34,650 nt of DNA from Magnetococcales bacterium HA3dbin3 (GTDB lineage: Bacteria > Pseudomonadota > Magnetococcia > Magnetococcales > DC0425bin3): the NCBI GenBank assembly GCA_002753495.1, contig PEAJ01000009.1, forward strand, positions 1 through 34,650, in the 5' to 3' direction. Of the stretch, positions 23,843 to 31,681 are shown one piece after another. Within the stretch, counting starts at the first letter, position 1. Every line of letters begins with the position of its first letter. The position numbers and the translations under genes are program-made. Under the pieces are notes generated by a model. The model was not told where the DNA came from, made no database searches, and saw only the letters and a program-made list of their open reading frames with translations.

Positions 23843-25087
23843 ATGACCACAAGCGCCGTCTTCTTTACCCAGGCCCTGTTGGTGATTGGGGTGCCCTATG
23901 TGGCGTGGCGGATTCCGGGTGTGCGTGGCATGGTGCCTCTGGTGGTGTTGCAGATCCTGTTCGGGATCACGCTCGGGCCTTCTGTTCTCGGCAAGCTGGC
24001 ACCTGATTTCTGGTCGCTTCTGTTTTCCGATAGCTCCCTGCAAAGCCTGACCGGACCTGCCTGGCTGGCTATTGTTCTCTTTACCTTCCTGACTGGGCTG
24101 CATCTGGATCCGGCCGAACTGCGATCGCTGGGTCAGCGTTTTGCCATCGTCAGCAGCCTGAGTTTCCTCATACCAAGCGTCGTCGGCGCCTTGGCGGGGG
24201 CGTTCATTGCCCGGCACTTCCCGGAGAGCGTAGGTGCCAACGCAACCCCGCTGCATTTTGCCATCGCCATCGGTCTGAGCAGCGGTGTGACGGCCCTGCC
24301 GGTTCTGGGGGCGATTCTTCGCGAAACCGGATTGCGGGAACTTCGCCTCGGCCGCATCACCCTTGGCGTGGCGGCCGCCAACGATGCCATCCTTTGGGCA
24401 ATTCTGGCCGTATTTCTGGCCGGCATCAGCAGAAGCGGGGAGGGCGGCGGGGGATCGTTTTGGCTCCCCCTGGCCGTCGTCCCTTACCTTGCCTTCATGG
24501 TCATGGTGGTCGGACCCTTTCTGCGACGCATCCTGGTGCAGGAGAGCACTCTGGGGGATGCCGGCTTGATCACCGTCTGCATCTCTGTCTTCGGTTCCGC
24601 CCTGGCAACGGAGTGGATCGGGTTGCATGTCGCCCTTGGCGGATTCATGGCCGGCGTGGTTGTCCCGCGCGACCACAAACAAACCTTGATCGACCGTCTG
24701 GAGCCCCTCACCGTCGTCGTCCTGCTGCCATTTTTTTTCACTCTGACCGGGATGCGCACGTCGTTTGACGTTACCTCGGACCATCTGGCAACCATCACCC
24801 TGATCGTCACCCTGGTCAGCGCCACGGGCAAGTTTGCCGGAACCACCTTCCCCGCCCGTTGGACCGGCGAGGGGTGGACCGAATCGATCAAGCTCGGCAT
24901 CCTCATGCAGACCAAGGGCATGATGGAGGTCCTGATCCTGACCATCTTCCGCGATACCGGCGTGATCTCCGACTCCTGCTTTTCGGCAATGATGTTCATG
25001 GCGATCATCACCACCCTGCTGACCATGCCCATGCTCCGGGGCGTCATGCGCCTGACGTCAGGGGGAATCGCGCCGCGTCGGCCATGA
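23843..25087 (+). CDS. Cation:proton antiporter (CPA family, Kef/NhaP-like membrane domain)
   Basis: This is a 414-residue protein of about 12 membrane helices. It has the Na+/H+ exchanger signature LFTFLTGLHLDP (residues 80-90) and an Asn-Asp pair (Asn180-Asp181 in AAANDAILWA) at the ion-binding site. ND at this place is typical of electroneutral exchangers. No TrkA-N/RCK regulatory domain is attached, unlike KefB/KefC. It should exchange Na+ or K+ for protons across the inner membrane, for pH or ion homeostasis. The ATG at 23843 has a weak ribosome binding site. It stands alone, convergent with the HNH nuclease gene. Confidence 0.88.
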   Translation: MTTSAVFFTQALLVIGVPYVAWRIPGVRGMVPLVVLQILFGITLGPSVLGKLAPDFWSLLFSDSSLQSLTGPAWLAIVLFTFLTGLHLDPAELRSLGQRFAIVSSLSFLIPSVVGALAGAFIARHFPESVGANATPLHFAIAIGLSSGVTALPVLGAILRETGLRELRLGRITLGVAAANDAILWAILAVFLAGISRSGEGGGGSFWLPLAVVPYLAFMVMVVGPFLRRILVQESTLGDAGLITVCISVFGSALATEWIGLHVALGGFMAGVVVPRDHKQTLIDRLEPLTVVVLLPFFFTLTGMRTSFDVTSDHLATITLIVTLVSATGKFAGTTFPARWTGEGWTESIKLGILMQTKGMMEVLILTIFRDTGVISDSCFSAMMFMAIITTLLTMPMLRGVMRLTSGGIAPRRP

Positions 25088-25160
25088 TCCGGACCGGGGC
25101 CATGTCAACGCGGAGCCAAAAAATTGCCCGTGTAACAAACGCCCAGGTTGAGGGCCAGAG

Positions 25161-25457
25161 TCAGGTTGGCGTGATCGCCGCCAAATAGGCCTTCCAGGCT
25201 TCCGCCGGCAAATTTTGTTTCTTTTCGTTGCAAGTCCGGCAAGCGGGGACACAATTGCCGCGCGTGGAACGTCCACCGCGAATCAGCGGCTGAACATGAT
25301 CCATGGTCAAGGCATCGGGAGGGGTGCGTTGACCGCAATAGGCACACTTGCCCTCGCCGATGCGATTTTTCCACCACTGGGAACGTTTGAGCATCTTGGC
25401 CTTGCGCCGTTCGCTGGCCATCTGCTCGGCATCGGCGGGAATCAAGAGGTGATCCAT
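25161..25457 (-). CDS. HNH endonuclease family protein
   Basis: This is a compact HNH protein of 98 residues. A zinc-knuckle pair CAYC (Cys38, Cys41) and CRTC (Cys73, Cys76) flanks the nuclease core DHVQPLIRGGRSTRGN, with Asp53-His54 and Asn68 at catalytic positions. ATG 25457 has GGAGG 8 bases upstream and overlaps nothing; the ThiO-like gene stops 2 bases before it. Stand-alone HNH proteins of this size occur in bacterial housekeeping regions and in phage, with roles that are mostly unassigned. Transcription with ThiO-like and ArgA-like genes gives no obvious clue. Confidence 0.88.
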   Translation of the reverse strand: MDHLLIPADAEQMASERRKAKMLKRSQWWKNRIGEGKCAYCGQRTPPDALTMDHVQPLIRGGRSTRGNCVPACRTCNEKKQNLPAEAWKAYLAAITPT

Positions 25458-25459
25458 GG

Positions 25460-26554
25460 TCAACCTCCGGCGCGAAACGGCGACAGATCAAACGTTGGCT
25501 GACCACCATCGACAAGCGTCGCAATCACCTCGGCGGTGATCGGTGTCAACAGGATACCGTTGCGATAGTGGCCGGTTGCGTAGTAGAGCCCCTGTACCGC
25601 GGCACTCCCGAGCAGGGGCATGCCATCGGCGGTGGCGGGGCGCAGGCCGGACCAGGTATCGAGGATACGCGCCTCCGCGAGCCCCGGAATCATCGCCAGG
25701 GCCATGCTGGTGATGCGCTGCATGCCGGCGAGGGTGACCGCCTTGTCGAAGCCGCGGTCTTCCAGGGTGGAGCCCATGAGGACACGACCATCGGCGCGCG
25801 GCACGATGTATCCCTTGTACCCGTAGACGACATGCCGAAACAGGGGTGGGCGCGTTTCGACCTGCACAATCTGGCCAGCCATTGGTTTGACAGTTGTCCG
25901 CAACGCCGGCACCCCGGCGAGGTGTGTGCTCCAGGCCCCGCCGGCAACCACCACCTGCGTGGCGGGGATGCGTTCGCCATCGCCGTGAATGGCCACTACC
26001 CGCCCGTATTCGAGTTCCAGGCCACGCACACGCACCCCGCTCCGAAACACCCCGCCCAGGCGCGCGACCACCGCCGCCAACGCCCGCGACAACGCCACCG
26101 GGTCGACCTGATGATCGTCAGGGTAGTAGTTGGCGCCGACAATCCGCGGAGCCAGGGCCGGCTCCAGGGTACGGGCCGCATCCCGGTCCAGGATCTCAAC
26201 CCGCAACCCCTGATCGAGCATCCACTGGGCGCGACCAACGGCCAGACGCCCCTCGCCCGGATCAAGCGCCACCTCCAGAACTCCCGAATCCTCATAACCT
26301 ACGGAAATACCAGAAATTGACTCAATCTCGGCGGCAAAATCGCGAAATCGACGCCGGCTGGCCAGACAAAGATCGAGAAACGGCCCGCGCCCGGAGACCT
26401 CGGACTGGGCGCCGAGAATCCCGGCCGCCGCCGCCGAGGATTCAGCCCCCGGCAGGGATTTTTCCAACAAGGTGACGTGATGACCGGCCTGCAACAAGCG
26501 CATGGCACAGGCGCAGCCAATTACCCCTGCCCCAATGATCCACACAGACTCCAC
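25460..26554 (-). CDS. thiO: Glycine oxidase-like FAD enzyme (ThiO family)
   Basis: This is a 364-residue D-amino-acid oxidase/DAO-fold flavoprotein. The N-terminus is the dinucleotide-binding motif IIGAGVIGCACA (residues 5-16) ending with acidic Glu31. Later segments ATQVVVAGGAWS, GYIVPRADGRVLMGSTLED and the C-terminal TWSGLRPATADGMPLLG and GHYRNGILLTP are hallmarks of ThiO, which oxidises glycine to the iminoacetate used for the thiazole of thiamine. The start is a GTG at 26554 with GGGAGGAGG upstream. No other thi gene is adjacent, so a different amine substrate is possible. It follows the ArgA-like gene by about 60 bases. Confidence 0.88.
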   Translation of the reverse strand: MESVWIIGAGVIGCACAMRLLQAGHHVTLLEKSLPGAESSAAAAGILGAQSEVSGRGPFLDLCLASRRRFRDFAAEIESISGISVGYEDSGVLEVALDPGEGRLAVGRAQWMLDQGLRVEILDRDAARTLEPALAPRIVGANYYPDDHQVDPVALSRALAAVVARLGGVFRSGVRVRGLELEYGRVVAIHGDGERIPATQVVVAGGAWSTHLAGVPALRTTVKPMAGQIVQVETRPPLFRHVVYGYKGYIVPRADGRVLMGSTLEDRGFDKAVTLAGMQRITSMALAMIPGLAEARILDTWSGLRPATADGMPLLGSAAVQGLYYATGHYRNGILLTPITAEVIATLVDGGQPTFDLSPFRAGG

Positions 26555-26612
26555 GCGCACCTCCTCCCATCCATATCCAATCAACCCCACCCTGACCGCA
26601 TTCGAATACCCA

Positions 26613-27692
26613 TCACGTGCCCAGATCCAGTCGCACGGCAATCACATCCGCCTTGCGACGCGCATCATACCCCTGCCACTTGGTTGACGGCACCCGTTCA
26701 TGCGCAACAGGCTGGAAACCATTGCGACAAAAAAAATCCACCACGCCCGGACGTCGGGTGCATGCGAAGAGAAAACGCAGACCAAGTCGCCGCGCATCAC
26801 GCCGGGCGCGCGCGACCAATTGCACCCCAACCCCCTCCCCCTTGAAGCGGGTCATGGCGTACAGGGAGACAATCTCGCCTGCCTTGGCCTCCTGATAGGG
26901 TTCGTGCAGCAATCCACACACCCCGGCCAGATGATCCCCGCCGATGAAGGCGCCGTAGCCGCTGAACAGGATGTCGGCAAGTTCGGCATCGGTGCGCCGC
27001 AACAGATACCCCTCCCGCTCACCGCGACGAATCACCGCCTCAACTCGGGGAAAATCATTAAGCACCAGCGGACGCACGCGGCAGTAGTGCCGCCAAGAGA
27101 AGAAGGTACCACTCCCCTGATAAGTGAAAAGCTCCTGGTCAACTTCCGCCAATCGGCAAAGGCTCACCTCGGCGACCCCACCGAGCAAAAGCGCACGAAT
27201 CCAGCCCAGAATGGTGTGTTGATCCGCCGCCAGACGCGCGAGAAAGCGATGGTTGACATAGCTCATCACCCGTCCCTGCTGATCGAGCATCCCCCCCGCC
27301 TGATGCGGCAAAACCAGACGCGAAACCCGAAAGCGCGTCGTCAATGCCACCACCTGCCGCCAGAACGGATCACCCCCGTCCGCTCCGATGCCGGTCAGGA
27401 TCACCGATTCCTCTCCCCGACACAGGGCGCGCAGGCCATAGGCGAGGTCGCGACGGCCCGAGCGATCGGCAACCTCGACCGGCAGCAATTCGGCAAGACC
27501 GGCGATGATCTCCGGGGTCTCCTGGTACACCACCCAGGCACGTGCACCCGCCAAGCGCAACTCGCCGAGAACACGCCGAAACCGATCCATCGCCATCGGT
27601 TCAGCTCCGCTCTCGGCAGACAACACGAAGGTCAGGGTTGTTCCATGGAAGGCGGAGAGAAAGAACGACCTCTCCGTGAATTCATCGCTCAT
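26613..27692 (-). CDS. ArgA-like N-acetylglutamate synthase (degenerate kinase-fold domain plus GNAT)
   Basis: This 359-residue protein consists of two parts. Residues about 12-205 resemble a shortened amino-acid-kinase domain as in ArgA: FHGTTLTFVLS, GVAEVSLCRL, and the linker ELFTYQGSGTFFS, which matches the conserved LFT-DG-GT motif of that family. Residues 210-359 are a GNAT acetyltransferase with IVSLYAMTRFKGEGVGVQLV as the acetyl-CoA loop, and FFCRNGFQPV followed by STKWQGYD near the end, as in N-acetylglutamate synthases. ArgA makes N-acetylglutamate, the first step of arginine synthesis. At 359 residues it is shorter than the usual roughly 440, and no arg genes are adjacent. The ATG lies about 20 bases after the cold-shock gene terminator and lacks an obvious ribosome binding site. 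Confidence 0.7.
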   Translation of the reverse strand: MSDEFTERSFFLSAFHGTTLTFVLSAESGAEPMAMDRFRRVLGELRLAGARAWVVYQETPEIIAGLAELLPVEVADRSGRRDLAYGLRALCRGEESVILTGIGADGGDPFWRQVVALTTRFRVSRLVLPHQAGGMLDQQGRVMSYVNHRFLARLAADQHTILGWIRALLLGGVAEVSLCRLAEVDQELFTYQGSGTFFSWRHYCRVRPLVLNDFPRVEAVIRRGEREGYLLRRTDAELADILFSGYGAFIGGDHLAGVCGLLHEPYQEAKAGEIVSLYAMTRFKGEGVGVQLVARARRDARRLGLRFLFACTRRPGVVDFFCRNGFQPVAHERVPSTKWQGYDARRKADVIAVRLDLGT

Positions 27693-27711
27693 GGTGGTGG
27701 GGCCAAAAAGA

Positions 27712-27742
27712 AAAAACCCGAATCTGGTCGGTTCGGGTTTTT
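27712..27742 (-). terminator. Rho-independent terminator of the cold-shock gene
   Basis: A perfect 11-bp stem (AAAAACCCGAA paired with TTCGGGTTTTT) encloses a 9-base loop. On the minus strand it ends in a T-run extended by further T residues. It lies 33 bases past the cold-shock stop codon. The A/T-flanked stem could also work on the plus strand. Confidence 0.88.
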
Positions 27743-27774
27743 GGGTCCTGCGCCGAGGTAAAAAGCCTGGCGAC

Positions 27775-27993
27775 TCAATCGGCGGCCGGGTTGACGTTGG
27801 AAGCCTGCAAGCCCTTCAGACCGCGGACCACCTCGAAACTGACCCGCTGCCCCTCGTCCAAACTCCGGAAGCCACTGGCCTGAATCGCCGAGAAGTGGAC
27901 AAACACATCCTCGCCACCCTCATCCGGCGCGATGAAACCAAACCCCTTGGCATTATTGAACCATTTCACCGTACCCCGAACCACTTGCGACAT
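27775..27993 (-). CDS. Cold-shock protein (CspA family)
   Basis: This is a 72-residue single cold-shock domain that binds single-stranded RNA or DNA. RNP1 is KGFGFI (residues 16-21) and RNP2 is VFVHFS (30-35), after the usual GTVKWFN start. The ATG at 27993 is preceded by GGGGAGTTATAAGG. The gene is monocistronic: it has its own terminator and a gene-free leader of up to about 340 bases before the pilin terminator, consistent with the long regulatory leaders of this family. Confidence 0.95.
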   Translation of the reverse strand: MSQVVRGTVKWFNNAKGFGFIAPDEGGEDVFVHFSAIQASGFRSLDEGQRVSFEVVRGLKGLQASNVNPAAD

Positions 27994-28333
27994 CCTTATA
28001 ACTCCCCGGAAACACATTGACAAAAAACCGGCATGAGGGAGCGCGCGAGCACGTCCGCAGCGGCCAAAGATCCCCGGTCCAGCCGGCAAAGCCTGGAGGA
28101 TAGGCAGGAAGGTTCCATAAGGCAAGAAAAAAAGCAACAGCAACCAGCGGCTTCTTCACTTTCCTTAACATTCGCGCAAGGCGATGCCGCCCTCTCCCGC
28201 ACCAGGATCGGCGGGGATTCTCGACACCGTGGCGCACGGGCTTGGCGGCATTTCCGTCATGCCGCCCGCCTCTGCTCGTATCGGAGACGATCTCTCCCCC
28301 ACTGGTCCGCACGGAACCCGAACCCAAAAAAGA
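27994..28333. promoter_or_regulatory. Long leader/promoter region of the cold-shock gene
   Basis: No convincing gene lies here. The stretch must hold the promoter and 5' leader of the cold-shock gene. Cold-shock genes often carry long structured leaders, but no cold-box sequence could be assigned by eye. A 72-codon ORF on the minus strand starting at 28171 has a signal-peptide-like start but no ribosome binding site, and it runs into the cold-shock gene. Confidence 0.4.
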
Positions 28334-28357
28334 AGACGGCCCCCGAGGGGGCCGTCT
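28334..28357 (-). terminator. Strong rho-independent terminator of the pilin gene
   Basis: A 10-bp GC-rich stem (AGACGGCCCC paired with GGGGCCGTCT) has a 4-base loop. On the minus strand it is followed by TCTTCTTTTTTGGG. It lies about 35 bases after the pilin stop codon. Confidence 0.92.
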
Positions 28358-28390
28358 CCAAACTCACCAGACTGCTGCCAAGCGAAAGAT

Positions 28391-29119
28391 TTACTGGTTC
28401 ATCTTCCAGGTGGCGGTCAGGTTCTGCTCGGCCGACTCTTCGCCCGCGTTCGTGGCGGTGTTGCTCGCGGTACCACCGACACCAGCCGTCCAGTCAGCGC
28501 TGCCACGGAAGTAGCCGGCGTTGTACTCCACGACGCCATCGATCATGGAGTCGGTGGTGGAGCCCAGCTTCGGCGTCACGTTCTCGAGGAGCATCATGTT
28601 GCCGACCAGGCCGTTACCATTGGCGGCGGTGGCGGTGTAGACGAAGGAGACGCGCAGGAGGTGGGGAACGCCAGACTGGTCGAGGTAGCGATAGAGGGTA
28701 CCGCTGGTGGCATTCTTGTTCTGACCGCCCGTGGTAGTACCGCCGGAATCCTGAGCGCCGCGGCCGTTACCCTGGGGGATCTTGATGCCAAACTTGACCA
28801 TCTGGTTGACCAGGGAGGAACCGCTCATGTAGGCGGTGAAGCCGGTGACGGAGTCACCGTTGGACTGGCCACCACCGACCTGGCCGGTCGGGGCATCGAA
28901 GCTGTCACCGACGACGACGCCGGTCCGCTCGTAGTACTGATTGTAGGCCTGGGCCCACTGACCAACGAACTTGTTGGCAATCTTCCGATACTCGGCATTG
29001 CGCTGGAGGTCCTTACCGACGGCCACGGCCCCAACGATCAGGGCGATGATCGCCAACACGATGGCCAATTCCACCAAGGAAAAGCCATGCTCTTTCTGGG
29101 TCTTGATTTTGTTGGACAT
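28391..29119 (-). CDS. Type IV pilin-like protein
   Basis: This 242-residue precursor has a class III signal: a short basic leader ending KEHG, then mature FSLVELAIVLAIIALIVGAV. This gives peptidase cleavage between Gly12 and Phe13, and Glu at mature position 5 (Glu17). The hydrophobic N-terminal helix would span the membrane and pack in the fibre. The rest is Gly/Ser/Thr/Asn-rich and typical of a secreted pilin head, with no disulfide-loop cysteines. It is larger than most major pilins (about 150), so a minor pilin or T2SS-type pseudopilin is possible. It has its own promoter and terminator and is transcribed away from two accessory genes. Confidence 0.9.
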   Translation of the reverse strand: MSNKIKTQKEHGFSLVELAIVLAIIALIVGAVAVGKDLQRNAEYRKIANKFVGQWAQAYNQYYERTGVVVGDSFDAPTGQVGGGQSNGDSVTGFTAYMSGSSLVNQMVKFGIKIPQGNGRGAQDSGGTTTGGQNKNATSGTLYRYLDQSGVPHLLRVSFVYTATAANGNGLVGNMMLLENVTPKLGSTTDSMIDGVVEYNAGYFRGSADWTAGVGGTASNTATNAGEESAEQNLTATWKMNQ

Positions 29120-29377
29120 TGTTCTCGTCTCTCCTCTTCTCTTTTGTGTTTTGGATTCCTCAGAACTTCCGACTCAAGCCACCCGCACAGCACCGGCGGT
29201 GTGCCACCCACGCACGGCGCACCGGCTGACTCCGACCTCGCATTTCAGACCGCCTCGCCAAACCTCCGCCGCAAACCGGTCCTGCTTAACGTTTCGCGCC
29301 CGCCCTTGGGTGCAAGCTGAAACCATAACGAACCGTGACAAACCATAACCGACGCACCTGCGCCGTCTTGGGGCCAG

Positions 29378-29405
29378 ATTATAGAGGATCCCGGCACCGA
29401 TGCAA
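29378..29405 (-). promoter_or_regulatory. Sigma-70-type promoter for the pilin gene
   Basis: On the minus strand, TTGCAT is separated by 16 bases from a perfect TATAAT. It sits about 250 bases upstream of the pilin ATG, so the transcript would carry a long leader. Confidence 0.65.
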
Positions 29406-29555
29406 GCACTTTTTCGCTGGAGGGCCACGACCCGGGCAACGATCGGCGCGAAAACAAGCACATTTCGGACCACTTCCAATCGCTCGCTGTTTGAAGCGCA
29501 TCCCTCGGCTGCACCGCGCGCGCCAACCGGAGATTCCAAGGTTTCGGAAACAAGC

Positions 29556-29571
29556 TGGCACCAGATTTGCT
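29556..29571 (+). promoter_or_regulatory. Sigma-54-type promoter element
   Basis: TGGCACCAGATTTGCT matches the -24/-12 consensus TGGCAC-N5-TTGC(A/T), with the essential GG and GC at correct spacing. It points toward the PilO-like and GspB-like genes, whose first start codon is about 325 bases downstream. Sigma-54 control of pilus genes is well known. An activator gene is not in the window. Confidence 0.55.
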
Positions 29572-29894
29572 CGGCCTCCGGGGGACCCGCGACCGCCTGC
29601 CAGCAGTCAAGGGGAACCGGTAACGGCAGCAGAGGACGGAAAAAGAAGAGCTGCCATACCCACCGCATGCCGTGCAACCACGCGATTCAGAGGGGCACCC
29701 CATCGGGGAGTGGATATTTCTTCTGGAAGATGTCTGGTGCGTCGGGTATGATCCGGGCAGGGGTTTGTTGCGTTTCGGGTTGCGTGTGGGCGGACCAGGC
29801 CAGGGGCGCGGGCGGGCCGCTCTGGGTGAAGTTCGGATAAGGTACCAGGGTGTTTGGCTTTAAGCGGTCGTTACGTCGTTCGGAGAAATGAGGC

Positions 29895-30401
29895 ATGATC
29901 AATCGCATAATCCTGCTTATCCTGTCGGTCCTGGGAGGCGTTGCCCTCCCCTACAGCGTTACCCTGGCACTCGGGTCCTACGAGGAGTACCTCGCGTCCC
30001 AGGATAATCTCCGCGCGGCCGTCGAGCGCAAGGTCTCCCTTGAGGGGCTGCGCAACCAGGCCAAGACCTACAAAGCCTTCGCCCAGGAGGTTGACACCTT
30101 CACGGGCGAAGTGAAAAGCAGGGAGATTACCGAGGGGGATTGGGTTCTGTTCAAGGTCGACAACGTCACCAGAGCCCTGGAGGCTAACGATTTTCGCCTG
30201 GTCATCGCCAACGTCATGCACGGCGGCGGCTACTACTTCAGCCCGTCTCACATCGAAATGATCAGCGGTAGCTCGGAGAATTTCATGACCACGCTCAGAG
30301 CCCAAAAGATCGGTGGAAGCGGCGCGAACAAGCCGGGTCCAGGAAGTCACATCATCATGACGATCAAGGGAGAGTACCTGGTTGCAAAGAGGCGTGGTTA
30401 G
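29895..30401 (+). CDS. Single-pass membrane protein, PilO-like
   Basis: This 168-residue protein has a membrane helix at residues 4-27 (IILLILSVLGGVALPYSVTLAL), then a charged helical stretch (30-70) and a small beta-rich periplasmic part. The layout resembles PilO/PilN or GspM alignment-complex proteins, which link the inner-membrane platform to the secretin. Sequence resemblance is weak, so this is inferred from topology and neighbours: a GspB/PilP-like gene follows and a pilin gene diverges. The ATG has GAGG nearby (GAAATGAGGC). Confidence 0.5.
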   Translation: MINRIILLILSVLGGVALPYSVTLALGSYEEYLASQDNLRAAVERKVSLEGLRNQAKTYKAFAQEVDTFTGEVKSREITEGDWVLFKVDNVTRALEANDFRLVIANVMHGGGYYFSPSHIEMISGSSENFMTTLRAQKIGGSGANKPGPGSHIIMTIKGEYLVAKRRG

Positions 30402-30551
30402 GCCTCGGCGCTTATTCGGTTTTCGCCCACACCATCCTTCGTCGCCTCCCAAATAGCCGGGAGCGCGGCGTTGCGAACGGTTGAGTCACGAGCGACAGGT
30501 TGGCCTCTCCTTGGCTCCCCCTTGTCACAAAGTCCAATCGGGAACAAATAA

Positions 30552-31253
30552 ATGAAGAGCAATGCGATCGGTTTGGTTTCGGTTGTTATCCTCGGGGTTT
30601 CTTTGTCCGGGGTTGGGGTGTACCAGGGGTACAAGGTTGCCATCGGGGGTGGTTCGGCCGGCATCGGCAAGGGTGCGCGTGCAATATCCCAGTCCGATGA
30701 CGAAAAAGGAGAAATCAGGATTCCTCCGCTGGATCCCGTGCTCAAGTCCAAGATCGATCAGGTTCGCCCAAAACTGAATCAGCTGCATCACCCGAAGCAG
30801 GTGGTGGCGGGTAACCTCAGCATGCCCCTGATGGGGTTCTCCACACAGGCCCTCGAGCAGTCTGAAAGGATTCTCAGCCAATCCTACGAGGATTACCGGG
30901 AACGCATCATCTCCATGGCTTATGTCTCGGGCGAAAATCGCTTCGCTGTCATCGACGGTCGCCTGTACCGCGAGGGGGACGACTTCGGCGAGAGTGGTGC
31001 CAAAATCAAAACCATCCACCCGGACAAGGTGTTGATCGCTGGTCGTGACGTTCGCCAGTGGCTTGATGTGCATAATCCGGTCATGACCAGCAAAGCCGCC
31101 CCCGTTGTCCAAGCGGCGGCCAAGCCCGCCGCACCCGCTCAAGAGGCCGCCAGCGCCCCCAAGGATAAGCCGAAGGGCGGCGCCATCGAAGAGGGGTTGC
31201 AGGCCCTTAAAGGCTACAGCGACATGATGAAGGCCCTGCAAGGCCAGCAATGA
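30552..31253 (+). CDS. GspB/PilP-like inner-membrane accessory protein
   Basis: This 233-residue protein has an N-terminal membrane helix (residues 5-27) followed by a long linker. Near residues 117-180 is a small beta domain containing FAVIDGRLYREGDDFGESG and IKTIHPDKVLIAGRD. This pattern (IDGR, then EGD, then I-PD-V) is typical of the C-terminal domain of GspB and PilP. That domain contacts the secretin or couples the inner-membrane complex to it. After it come an Ala/Pro-rich linker and a short helix. It follows the PilO-like gene by 150 bases. Together with the pilin they suggest a partial or dispersed type IV pilus or type II secretion system; ATPase, platform and secretin genes are not here. 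Confidence 0.65.
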   Translation: MKSNAIGLVSVVILGVSLSGVGVYQGYKVAIGGGSAGIGKGARAISQSDDEKGEIRIPPLDPVLKSKIDQVRPKLNQLHHPKQVVAGNLSMPLMGFSTQALEQSERILSQSYEDYRERIISMAYVSGENRFAVIDGRLYREGDDFGESGAKIKTIHPDKVLIAGRDVRQWLDVHNPVMTSKAAPVVQAAAKPAAPAQEAASAPKDKPKGGAIEEGLQALKGYSDMMKALQGQQ

Positions 31254-31681
31254 CCCCGGCTCCCGGCTCTGCCGCCCCCCCGACTTCGGGACGGGGCAGT
31301 ATTGGTCGCGCGCGGCGTATGGTGTGAGAGTCGTTTTCTGGCCTTCACCCATTGAGGGCAAGAAGAGCAGTTACCGCGCGGGGGGGAGATTGCCGCTGTT
31401 CGGGGCGGCCGTGTGCCGTCGCCGTGCTCGTTGATTTAGGTGTCCACGGGCCCGCCCGCAAGCATCCTCGGCCGCCGCGTCGTCACCGCCGTCGCCAGCC
31501 AAGCCAAGGCGGGGAGCCCCCGCTGCTCGGCATAGAGCCGGCCATCCGGTCTACTCCAATCCCACATCAAGCGGCAACTTCGTTGGCTGCCTTGTTCGCT
31601 CCTCGTCGTACCAAACACGCACCGTCTCGTCGCTCACGCGTTGTAAGCCTCGTTACCATCTTGATCTGGAATCAGAATTAA
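31254..31681. other. Gene-free stretch with repeat copy B
   Basis: No convincing gene is present. The left 300 bases are very GC-rich and contain only short Arg/Pro-rich frames, including a 60-codon minus-strand frame ending at 31436 that may be a remnant of something larger. The right end holds the second copy of the 125-bp inverted-repeat element, which almost touches the stop codon of the kinase gene. Confidence 0.5.
31553..31678 (-). mobile_element. MITE-like repeat, copy B (126 bp)
   Basis: This is an inverted second copy of the element at 21354-21478. Reverse-complemented it begins ATTCTGATTCCAGATCAAG and ends GATGTGGGATTGGAGT. The inner segment AGCGAACAAGGCAGCCA is identical in both. 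It ends 3 bases from the stop codon of the kinase gene, so it would lie in that gene's 3' untranslated region and may act as its terminator structure. Confidence 0.75.

Larger units (their letters stand above)
29120..29894. promoter_or_regulatory. Divergent pilus regulatory region
   Basis: These 775 bases carry no convincing gene. They hold the sigma-70-like promoter facing the pilin (29378-29405) and the sigma-54-like site facing the accessory genes (29556-29571). An imperfect direct repeat (AAACCATAACGAACC and AAACCATAACCGACG at about 29320-29355) lies just downstream of the pilin -10 box. It would fall in the transcribed leader of about 250 bases. Confidence 0.55.

Noticed and set aside
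27953-28171. 72-codon minus-strand ORF with a signal-peptide-like start in the cold-shock leader
   Set aside because: It has no ribosome binding site and overlaps the cold-shock start in another frame; the downstream residues look like leader RNA translated by chance.
31436-31618. 60-codon minus-strand frame considered as a transposase remnant
   Set aside because: No recognisable transposase motif is present and its C-terminal part merges with the repeat element; GC-rich sequence gives such frames by chance.
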